A stretch of DNA of 12,172 nt, from NCBI GenBank assembly GCA_026999335.1, contig JALTPW010000305.1, forward strand, positions 1 to 12,172, read 5' to 3'. The DNA is from Chromatiales bacterium. Lineage in GTDB: Bacteria > Pseudomonadota > Gammaproteobacteria > SZUA-152. The translations under genes and the position numbers were made by a program. A model generated the notes under the pieces. It searched no databases and was not told the origin of the DNA. It saw only the letters and a list, made by a program, of their open reading frames with translations. Of this stretch, positions 6,839-12,172 are shown one piece after another; position 1 is the stretch's first letter, and each line of letters starts with the position of its first letter.

Positions 6839-7621
6839 TTACGGCTCGTCCTTCAAAGTATCAAGCAGGGCCTTCAGATGCTTGATGGGGATGGCATAGG
6901 AAATGCCGCTGGGCTTTTCCAGCACGGTCTCCTTCGTTTCCTTGATGAACACCATGTTCAGAACCCCGATCACTTCGCCCGTCTTGGGTAGAAATATGGG
7001 ACTGCCGCTGTTACCCGGATAGGCGGTGGCATCCAGCTGAAAGATATCGAAAGGATCACGCAGGCGCTTGATCATACTGACACTCAGCTGCCGCCCGGAT
7101 TGTGCCGGCAACACGATGGGTGAAATTGCCGACACAATCCCGCGATGAGTCACCGGGTACAGGCCCAGCACGGCACCTATCGGAAAACCCGTGAAAGCGA
7201 TAGACTGGCCCTCACGCACCTGGTCAGAATCCCCCAACTGCAACATCGGCAACGAACCACCCTCGATCTTCAGGATCGCCAGATCATACTTCAGATCCAT
7301 CGCCACCTGCCGTGCACGCCGACGTATCGGATGCTTGCCACGCCCGGCAAATACGGCCAGATATTCCTTGTCTTCCACCGCCAACACCTCAGGCACCACG
7401 TGGGCATTAGTCACCACCAGGGTACCATCACCAATAACAAAACCCGTACCTCGCAATTTGGCTGGCGGCCGCCGCGTCGCCTGCATCGTGCCCACCGCAA
7501 CCACGCCCGGCCGCACCAAGGCAATCGTCTCCGATAGGCCTGCCTGCGCCGGAAAAGCAGCAAACAGCATGGGCGACAAAGCAACCAGCATGGCCACGAA
7601 CCGCAAAAAGACCTTCTTCAT
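6839..7621 (-). CDS. Secreted trypsin-like serine protease, DegP-like catalytic domain without PDZ
   Basis: The 260-residue product starts with a signal peptide (MKKVFLRF, a hydrophobic core, then AFPAQA before GLS, cleavage near residue 27), so it should be periplasmic or exported. The chymotrypsin-fold triad is intact: His74 in TNAHVV, Asp113 in YDLAILKI and Ser205 in YPGNSGSP. These motifs are those of DegP/HtrA and related S1 proteases, which degrade or check misfolded or specific envelope proteins. Unlike DegP (about 450 residues with two PDZ domains), the chain ends shortly after the protease fold, so regulation by PDZ peptide binding is absent. I chose ATG 7621, preceded by GGGGGAG; an upstream ATG at 7654 adds 11 residues that would spoil the signal peptide. 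It converges on galE and diverges from the PLP-enzyme gene. The substrate is unknown. Confidence 0.88.
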   Translation of the reverse strand: MKKVFLRFVAMLVALSPMLFAAFPAQAGLSETIALVRPGVVAVGTMQATRRPPAKLRGTGFVIGDGTLVVTNAHVVPEVLAVEDKEYLAVFAGRGKHPIRRRARQVAMDLKYDLAILKIEGGSLPMLQLGDSDQVREGQSIAFTGFPIGAVLGLYPVTHRGIVSAISPIVLPAQSGRQLSVSMIKRLRDPFDIFQLDATAYPGNSGSPIFLPKTGEVIGVLNMVFIKETKETVLEKPSGISYAIPIKHLKALLDTLKDEP

Positions 7622-7736
7622 GACTCCCCCATTGGCGTTAGCGCAAACGAGCAAAAAACAGTAAGTGCAACGCGTTCATTATAAGCACATTCCGAAGTAC
7701 ATGCGCCGTGCCGGAAATGCCTGCTACCATTGCCTC
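7622..7736. promoter_or_regulatory. Divergent promoter region between protease and PLP-enzyme genes
   Basis: These 115 bases must drive both flanking genes. The G-rich stretch next to 7621 serves as the protease ribosome binding site. TATAAG at 7680-7685 could be a -10 for the rightward gene if translation starts at 7701 or 7737, but no good -35 partner is visible. No operator-like repeat was found. Confidence 0.3.
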
Positions 7737-8900
7737 ATGACGACAACAAACCGCCCCAACAAAAACCCCGCCGGCGACGCCGATTTTCAGCTCGACGACG
7801 ACATCATCTACCTCAACCATGCCGCCGTCGCCCCCTGGCCGCAGCGCACGCTACAGGCCGTGCAGGCCTTCGCGCAGGACAACGCCACCCTCGGCTCGAA
7901 GCACTACCTGCAATGGCTGGAGACCGAGACACGACTGCACGAACGGCTGCGGGCACTCATCAACGCCCCCTCCGCCGACGATATCGCGCTGCTGAAAAAC
8001 ACCTCCGAGGCCCTGTCCGTGGTGGCCTTCGGGCTGGACTGGAAACACGGCGATAACATCGTCAGCAGCAACGAGGAATTCCCCTCCAACCGGGTGGTGT
8101 GGGAAGCGCTGGCCCGGAAAGGTATCAGCCTGCGCCAAGCCGACCTGCACGACGCGGAAACGCCGGAAGACGCGCTATTCAGCCAAGTCGACGAACACAC
8201 CCGCCTCATCACCATCAGCTCCGTGCAATACGCCAGCGGCCTGCAACTGGATCTGCGGCGCATCGGCGAATTCTGCCACCGGCACGGCATCCTGTTCTGC
8301 ATCGACGCCATCCAGAGCCTCGGCGCCGTGCAGTTCGACGCCCAGGCCTGCCACGCCGACTTCGTCATGGCCGACGGCCACAAATGGATGCTGGGCCCGG
8401 AAGGGCTGGCGGTCTTCTATTGCCGCGCAGAGCTGCGCGAAAGACTGAAACTGTACCAATACGGCTGGCACATGACCGACACCTACGTGGATTTCGACCG
8501 CCGCGACTGGCAAGCGGCTGACAGCGCCCGCCGCTTCGAATGCGGCAGCCCCAACATGCTCGGCATCCACGCCCTGGAGGCCAGCCTCGCCTTGCTGCAG
8601 GAACACGGCATGGAAAAAATCGAGAAACAGGTACTGGCCAACGTCCGCCTGCTGATCAACGCTATCGACGCCAGCCCTTCACTGGAATTGTTGACTGACT
8701 CCAGCCCCAGCCGGTACGCCGGCATTGTTACCTTTCGCCACCGTAACTGCGACAACGACAGCCTGTTCAGACATCTTACCGAGCACGGCGTCATGTGCGC
8801 CCAACGAGGTGGCGGCATTCGCTTTTCACCGCACTATTACACCCCGTCGGAAAAGATTCTGCAGACAGTGGCTTTGATCAATGATTACAAGTTGGGCTGA
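7737..8900 (+). CDS. Class V aminotransferase-fold PLP enzyme (cysteine desulfurase/epimerase-like)
   Basis: The 387-residue product belongs to the class V aminotransferase superfamily, which includes cysteine desulfurases, selenocysteine lyase, kynureninase and isopenicillin-N epimerase-like enzymes. IIYLNHAAVAP (23-33) is the N-terminal substrate-loop motif, ILFCIDAIQSLGAV (185-198) carries the PLP-binding Asp190 and Gln193, and ADGHKWMLGPEG (212-223) contains the Schiff-base Lys216. RGGGIRFSPHYY (357-368) holds the C-terminal carboxylate-binding arginine. No clear SufS/IscS catalytic-cysteine loop was recognised, so a desulfurase role is unproven. The frame is open upstream with possible starts at GTG 7665 and ATG 7701; ATG 7737 is preferred because the extra N-terminus (RRAGNACYHCL) is not family-like, but no convincing ribosome binding site precedes any of them. 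The gene stands alone, and the substrate cannot be named. Confidence 0.85.
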   Translation: MTTTNRPNKNPAGDADFQLDDDIIYLNHAAVAPWPQRTLQAVQAFAQDNATLGSKHYLQWLETETRLHERLRALINAPSADDIALLKNTSEALSVVAFGLDWKHGDNIVSSNEEFPSNRVVWEALARKGISLRQADLHDAETPEDALFSQVDEHTRLITISSVQYASGLQLDLRRIGEFCHRHGILFCIDAIQSLGAVQFDAQACHADFVMADGHKWMLGPEGLAVFYCRAELRERLKLYQYGWHMTDTYVDFDRRDWQAADSARRFECGSPNMLGIHALEASLALLQEHGMEKIEKQVLANVRLLINAIDASPSLELLTDSSPSRYAGIVTFRHRNCDNDSLFRHLTEHGVMCAQRGGGIRFSPHYYTPSEKILQTVALINDYKLG

Positions 8901-8933
8901 GCATAGCGATACCCAACGCTCGCAATCGTTGGG
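8901..8933 (+). repeat. Degenerate dispersed palindrome (tagcgatacccaacg type)
   Basis: The stem cccaacg/cgttggg (8912-8918 with 8927-8933) closes an eight-base loop and is preceded by gcatagcgata. From memory, similar modules (gcgtagcgatacccaacg with a cgttggg partner, ending in a cccaacctacg-like tail) are common between genes in Gammaproteobacteria; a weak tail, ccccaacttacg, appears near 8995. It starts immediately after the PLP-enzyme stop codon. No T-tract follows, so it is a poor intrinsic terminator. Confidence 0.4.
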
Positions 8934-9029
8934 GTTCGTACCTCGGCTTTAGCATCCTGCGTCGCCCTACCTCCTGCGTCCATGCAGTCGTCACCCCAAC
9001 TTACGGCTTTTTCTCTTCTATGACACCGA

Positions 9030-9149
9030 GTCCAGTAGGGTGCGCTGTGCGCACCAAACATGGTAGCGGTATACGGTGATATTTATAGTGATTTGACGGC
9101 AATAGAATCGGATGTTTTGTAATAGTGCGCACGGCGCACTCTACTGGAC
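9030..9149. repeat. REPIN/MITE-like element with 25-bp terminal inverted repeats
   Basis: The 25-base ends (9030-9054 and 9125-9149) are inverted copies matching at 23 positions. Each contains a GTAG head plus hairpin: GTAG-G-GTGCGC-TGT-GCGCAC on the left and GTAG-A-GTGCGC-CGT-GCGCAC on the right, with the heads outward. A 70-base A/T-rich spacer separates them. Paired inverted REPs with outward GTAG heads are the layout of REPINs, which are moved by RAYT transposases encoded elsewhere. The same core occurs as an inward-facing pair at 1832-1879. No direct target duplication is evident. Confidence 0.7.
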
Positions 9150-9200
9150 TGTATTTAATCACTATTGAAAACCTCCATACCCTCTATGGTGAAAAGACTT

Positions 9201-9225
9201 TTCGCGGGCATGGCCCGCTCCTACA
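9201..9225 (-). repeat. Pseudomonas-type REP sequence
   Basis: On the minus strand this reads TGTAGGAGCGGGCCATGCCC followed by GCGAA. It has a 6-bp stem (gcgggc 9204-9209 with gcccgc 9213-9218), a three-base loop and the GTAG/GGAG head. It closely resembles the REP family described in Pseudomonas and other Gammaproteobacteria. It lies 16 bases beyond the tatD stop, where REPs often protect mRNA 3' ends or assist termination. Confidence 0.65.
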
Positions 9226-9240
9226 TATTCCGAGGATAAG

Positions 9241-10041
9241 TCAGGGTCGGGAGGCATCCGAAAAACGCCGGAAGAAATTTTCCGTGGTCAGTTCGGCAAT
9301 GCTTTCCCATTGGCTGTTGCGCAGTTGGGCGATACATTCGGCGACATGGCGAACGTAGGCGGGATAGTTGGGTTTGCCGCGGTGAGGAACAGGCGCGAGG
9401 TAAGGGGCATCGGTCTCCACCAGCATGCGCTCGGCAGGCATTTTCTGCGCGACTTCTTTCAGCGCCTTGGCGGAATTGAAGGTGACGATGCCGGAGAAGG
9501 AGATATCGAAGTTGAGGTCGAGGGCGCGCCTGGCCACGGCCCAGTCCTCGACGAAGCAATGCATTACGCCGCCAACATCATCGGCGCCCTCTTCACGCAG
9601 GATGCGCAGGGTATCTTCAGTGGCGTCACGCATGTGGATGATGAGCGGTTTACCGGTGTTTTTTGCCGCCGAGATATGTTGGCGGAAGCGTTCGCGCTGC
9701 CATTCTAGGCCGCCTTCTTCGCCTTCCTGGCAGCGGAAATAGTCCAGTCCCGTTTCGCCGATGGCCACGACTTGCGGTGCGACGGCCAAGGCGATGAGTT
9801 CGTCTGCGCTGGGATCCTGTCCTTCCTGTTGGTTGGGGTGCACACCGACGGAAACAACAATACGCGGATTTTTTTGGGCCATGGCCAGCAAGTTCGGGTA
9901 GTGCTCCAGATCGATGGAGACACAGAGAAAATAGCCCACACCTTGTTCGGCGGCTACTTCCAGGGCACCATCGAGACAGCCGTCCCAGGGGGTGAGGTCG
10001 AGGCGGTCGAGGTGGCAGTGGGAGTCGACAAGATAGGTCAC
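9241..10041 (-). CDS. TatD-family metal-dependent deoxyribonuclease (YcfH-like)
   Basis: The 266-residue product is a TIM-barrel hydrolase of the TatD family, cytoplasmic metal-dependent DNases linked to DNA repair and fragment degradation. Metal ligands are visible: H8 and H10 in LVDSHCHLD, E96 in GETGLDYF, H136 in IIHMRDA, H161 in GVMHCF and D211 in LVETDAPYLAPVPHRG. Its length and sequence are closest to the YcfH branch (about 265 residues). I chose GTG 10041, which gives MTYLVDSHCHLD as in homologues and has CAGGT seven bases upstream; GTG 10056 would add five residues but has no ribosome binding site. It is the last gene of the tmk-holB-pilZ-tatD block, the position of ycfH/tatD in related genomes. 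It ends just before a REP element. Confidence 0.92.
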   Translation of the reverse strand: MTYLVDSHCHLDRLDLTPWDGCLDGALEVAAEQGVGYFLCVSIDLEHYPNLLAMAQKNPRIVVSVGVHPNQQEGQDPSADELIALAVAPQVVAIGETGLDYFRCQEGEEGGLEWQRERFRQHISAAKNTGKPLIIHMRDATEDTLRILREEGADDVGGVMHCFVEDWAVARRALDLNFDISFSGIVTFNSAKALKEVAQKMPAERMLVETDAPYLAPVPHRGKPNYPAYVRHVAECIAQLRNSQWESIAELTTENFFRRFSDASRP

Positions 10042-10070
10042 GGCAAATACCTGCACAAGGCTGAATCAAT

Positions 10071-10106
10071 ACGAAAAAAGGAAAAGACACGCTGCCCGGC
10101 CGGGCA
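10071..10106 (-). terminator. GC-rich palindrome with downstream T-tract between pilZ and tatD
   Basis: A perfect 14-bp palindrome, tgcccggccgggca (10093-10106), forms a 5-bp stem with a four-base loop. Going leftward it is followed after several bases by TCTTTTCCTTTTTT (plus-strand positions about 10073-10086). The T-tract is offset from the stem, so this is a weak or partial terminator that could reduce tatD expression relative to pilZ. Confidence 0.35.
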
Positions 10107-10112
10107 ACGGTG

Positions 10113-10460
10113 CTACATGGTATGGGTCTGGCGTTCCGACTTCAAGGCGCCACCGAGGTAACCTTCGATCTTGTTGCGCACGGCACCATTGTCCTGATTG
10201 CTGAACTGTACGCCGATACCGGCCACGCGCGCACCCTGCGCACCAGGCGGGGTGATCCAGACAATCTTTCCAGCCACGGGGAGTTTCTCCGTCTCATCCA
10301 TCAGGGTGAGCAGCATGAAGACTTCATCGCCGAGCTTGTATTTTTTGTTGGTGGGGATAAACAGGCCACCATTTTTCACGAAGGGCATATAGGCCGCGTA
10401 CAAGGAACTCTTGTCCTTGATGGCCAGGGAGAGAATGCCGCCTTGTCGAAAACCGGTCAT
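10113..10460 (-). CDS. pilZ: PilZ domain protein, type IV pilus assembly
   Basis: The 115-residue product is a single PilZ domain matching the founding pilus-assembly PilZ of Pseudomonas and Xanthomonas: GILSLAIKDKSSLYAAYMPF (8-27), NGGLFIPTNKKYKLGDEVFM (30-49), and GKIVWITPPGAQG (64-76), ending in QTHTM. These proteins act in the cytoplasm with FimX and the PilB extension ATPase to build type IV pili. The c-di-GMP signatures of other PilZ domains (RxxxR and D/NxSxxG) are missing: NGGLFI occupies the second motif. This is normal for pilus PilZ, which does not bind c-di-GMP by itself. The gene lies 25 bases after holB, its standard place. AAGGA lies 12 bases before the ATG, rather far but usable. 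Confidence 0.95.
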   Translation of the reverse strand: MTGFRQGGILSLAIKDKSSLYAAYMPFVKNGGLFIPTNKKYKLGDEVFMLLTLMDETEKLPVAGKIVWITPPGAQGARVAGIGVQFSNQDNGAVRNKIEGYLGGALKSERQTHTM

Positions 10461-10485
10461 GCCTGTCTGATTTCCTTGCGAGTGA

Positions 10486-11472
10486 TTATCTGCGCGCCGC
10501 GCTGCGTTGCCAGGCGATCATCAGATCTTCTAGCGCCAGCTGTTCGTTGAGATTGTTGGCCGTGAGACGACCGTACTCCGTCAACTGATCCAAAAACGCG
10601 TAGAGAGCCTTTAAGTCTAACCGCTCTGCGATGTTTTGCAATTGCGCACCCAGATCCTTGTTGCTGATAGCGGCATCGGGACCGGCGGACTTGAGACGGA
10701 TCAGATCCGTCACCCAACTGTTCAGCCATTGCAGACTACGTGCCAACCCCCAGGGTTTCCATTGCGCGGCCACGCTGAGAGGGTCTTCGCGCCCCGCCAG
10801 CAACCCGGCCCACTGGCGAGCAAGACTTTGACGCGCGGCCAGACCACCCTCCGCGTTAAGGCGCAGGGCCGCCAGCGGCGCGCCCTCGGCCAGCGCCAGC
10901 AAGGCTTCGGCGTCACCATCGCCCGGCAGCCGTTCACGCAGCCAGGCCTTAGCCTGCGAGGGCTCCGGCAGAGCAAAGGTCACCTGCTGACAGCGCGAAC
11001 GAATGGTGGGCAACAGTTGCGAAGGACGGCTGCAAACGAGAATCAGCAGCGCGCCCGGGGTCGGCTCCTCCAGCGTCTTCAGCAAGCTGTTGGCGGCTGA
11101 GGGGCTCATGGCCTCGGCGGGATGCACGATAATCACCTGCCGGCCGTTGTACTGACTGGTGAGGGCGAAAAAATCGCCCACTGCACGGATGGTATCGATG
11201 GGAATGACCGACTTGCCCTCCGGCGGCCCCACACAGCGGAAATCAGGATGACTGCCGCCCGCCAGCAGGCCGCAAGCGTGGCATTGACCACAGGCACTGC
11301 CATCGTCGTGCGGATCCTGGCACAGCAGGCCTGCGGCCAGACCGGTAGCAAAATCGAGCTTACCGACGCCCTCTGCGCCTGTCAGCAATAGCGCGTGCGG
11401 TAGACGTTCGTCGCGCGCGCGCGCCATCAGCCCAGCCCATAGATCATTCTGCCAGGGTAGCCGTTCACTCAT
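10486..11472 (-). CDS. holB: DNA polymerase III delta' subunit
   Basis: The 328-residue product is the delta' subunit of the clamp loader, which holds delta, the gamma/tau subunits and the beta clamp together during replication. The degenerate Walker A (GAEGVGK at 32-38 followed by Leu) has the position-39 Ser/Thr replaced, as expected for a non-hydrolysing delta'. Zinc-binding cysteines are C51, C61, C64 and C67. ANSLLKTLEEP (127-137) and the SRC motif (159-161), which supplies the arginine finger to the neighbouring gamma/tau ATPase, are present. The length agrees with E. coli delta' (334). Its ATG overlaps the tmk stop by four bases (ATGA), so translation is probably coupled. The C-terminal part is variable between species and was not used as evidence. 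Confidence 0.96.
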   Translation of the reverse strand: MSERLPWQNDLWAGLMARARDERLPHALLLTGAEGVGKLDFATGLAAGLLCQDPHDDGSACGQCHACGLLAGGSHPDFRCVGPPEGKSVIPIDTIRAVGDFFALTSQYNGRQVIIVHPAEAMSPSAANSLLKTLEEPTPGALLILVCSRPSQLLPTIRSRCQQVTFALPEPSQAKAWLRERLPGDGDAEALLALAEGAPLAALRLNAEGGLAARQSLARQWAGLLAGREDPLSVAAQWKPWGLARSLQWLNSWVTDLIRLKSAGPDAAISNKDLGAQLQNIAERLDLKALYAFLDQLTEYGRLTANNLNEQLALEDLMIAWQRSAARR

Positions 11473-12107
11473 ACCGATTCTCCCGTGGCCAGCAGCGACG
11501 CCAACACGGCGTCGATCTGCCGCTGCACGCCAGCAATGTCCTGCGCTGCATCGATGACACGGAAGCGACCTGGTTCCTGCTCAGCGCGCGCCAGATAAGC
11601 GGTACGTACGTGCTCAAAGAAGCCACGCTGCTCGCGCTCGAAACGATCCAGGTCGCCACGCTGACCGGCGCGCGCCAGGCCGGTCTCGACGGGCAGATCG
11701 AGTAACAGGGTCAGATCGGGCCGTAGTTCGCCCTGCACCCAGTCCTCCAGCACCGCGATGCGGGCAAAATCGATACCGCGCCCACCACCCTGGTAGGCGT
11801 AGGTGGCATCGGTGAAACGATCGCACAGCACCCAGTCGCCGCGCGCCAAGGCCGGACGGATCCGCTGCGCCAAATGCTGGGCGCGGGCGGCGAACATCAG
11901 CAGCAACTCGGTATCTGGGATCATGGCCTCGTCGCGCTGACCCAGCAACAGGACACGGATCTCCTCCGCCAGCGGCGTACCGCCGGGTTCACGGGTGACG
12001 TGCAAGGAGATGCCGGCGTCTTCGATGCGCTGGCGGATGTAGGCCAGCTGGGTGCTCTTGCCAGCGCCTTCGCCGCCTTCGAGGGTGATAAAAAGGCCTT
12101 TGCTCAT
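11469..12107 (-). CDS. tmk: Thymidylate kinase
   Basis: The 212-residue enzyme phosphorylates dTMP to dTDP using ATP in the dTTP pathway. The P-loop GGEGAGKST is at 11-19, the dTMP-site REPGGTPLAEEIR at 39-51, DRFTDATYAYQGGGRG (96-111) carries the DRF motif, and the lid AGQRGDLDRFE (147-157) bears the arginines typical of Gram-negative type II enzymes. Length matches E. coli Tmk (213). I chose ATG 12107, giving MSKGLFITLEGGEG; an upstream ATG at 12143 would add 12 residues reaching into a repeat. The ribosome binding site is weak. In related genomes mltG precedes tmk; here the 65 bases visible upstream hold an 8-bp-periodic repeat and the window ends. Confidence 0.96.
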   Translation of the reverse strand: MSKGLFITLEGGEGAGKSTQLAYIRQRIEDAGISLHVTREPGGTPLAEEIRVLLLGQRDEAMIPDTELLLMFAARAQHLAQRIRPALARGDWVLCDRFTDATYAYQGGGRGIDFARIAVLEDWVQGELRPDLTLLLDLPVETGLARAGQRGDLDRFEREQRGFFEHVRTAYLARAEQEPGRFRVIDAAQDIAGVQRQIDAVLASLLATGESV

Positions 12108-12130
12108 GACCGCAGCCCGGAAAAGCCCAA

Positions 12131-12163
12131 CGCAAAGGCGCAAAGACGCGAAGAGCGCAAAGG
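12131..12163. repeat. Short tandem repeat with 8-bp period (cgcaaagg)
   Basis: Units are cgcaaagg (12131), cgcaaaga (12139), cgcgaaga (12147) and, after one extra base, cgcaaagg (12156). From memory, acgcaaaggcgcaaag-type stretches are scattered between genes of many bacteria. It sits just before tmk, where mltG would normally abut closely, and may continue beyond the window. Confidence 0.6.
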
Positions 12164-12172
12164 CACGTAGGG

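Larger units (their letters stand above)
8901..9240. other. Gene-free gap with three palindromic repeat types
   Basis: These 340 bases between the PLP-enzyme gene and the end of tatD contain no plausible gene. They hold a degenerate palindromic repeat (8901-8933), a 120-bp REP doublet (9030-9149) and a Pseudomonas-style REP (9201-9225). The genes on both sides end here, so the repeats occupy a convergent tail-to-tail gap, a common REP location. Confidence 0.7.

Noticed and set aside
9125..9358. Plus-strand open frame of 77 codons near the tatD end
   Set aside because: It begins inside the REP doublet, crosses the Pseudomonas-type REP and then runs antisense into tatD; there is no ribosome binding site or similarity.

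Overview
The window looks like a chromosomal segment of a gammaproteobacterium with a GC content somewhat above 50%. The main evidence is the leftward cluster tmk-holB-pilZ-tatD, whose order and protein sequences match the conserved gammaproteobacterial block that usually follows pabC and mltG. The ATPase at 2009-5539 resembles the secretion ATPases of PEP-CTERM/exosortase exopolysaccharide loci, which also suits a Gram-negative, polysaccharide-producing bacterium. The genus cannot be fixed from the sequence.

Layout, left to right. Positions 3-1532 (+) encode the C-terminal half of a PreP-like M16C metalloprotease cut by the window edge. Positions 1533-2008 are non-coding: a compact set of hairpins that all have TAAA loops (IS200/IS605-like), a dispersed-repeat fragment, an inverted pair of REP-like units and a good intrinsic terminator. 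Positions 2009-5539 (-) encode an unusual 1176-residue protein: an XrtA/ExeA-type AAA ATPase, a long acidic linker, a J-domain-like segment without HPD, one membrane helix, a TolA-like coiled coil and two NTF2-like domains. Positions 5540-5826 form a divergent promoter region with an exact 13-bp tandem duplication. Positions 5827-6831 (+) encode a GalE-type UDP-glucose 4-epimerase. Positions 6839-7621 (-) encode a secreted trypsin-like serine protease without a PDZ domain, convergent with galE. Positions 7737-8900 (+) encode a class V aminotransferase-fold PLP enzyme. Positions 8901-9240 are a repeat-rich gap with a degenerate palindrome, a REPIN-like REP doublet and a Pseudomonas-style REP. 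Positions 9241-12107 (-) hold tatD, pilZ, holB and tmk, followed by an 8-bp-periodic repeat at the right edge.

How the genes work together. tmk makes dTDP and holB encodes the clamp-loader delta' subunit; their 4-bp overlap shows one operon. PilZ (type IV pilus assembly) and TatD (nuclease) follow in the conserved order. The ATPase fusion and galE diverge from a shared 287-bp region, and nucleotide-sugar supply beside an envelope-spanning ATPase suggests a cell-surface polysaccharide or secretion role; that is an inference, because no exosortase, glycosyltransferase or secretin gene is visible. The protease and the PLP enzyme are divergent neighbours with no evident shared pathway.

The least expected items are the multidomain ATPase fusion and the concentration of RAYT/IS200-type palindromic repeats in the two larger gaps, with no transposase gene in the window.
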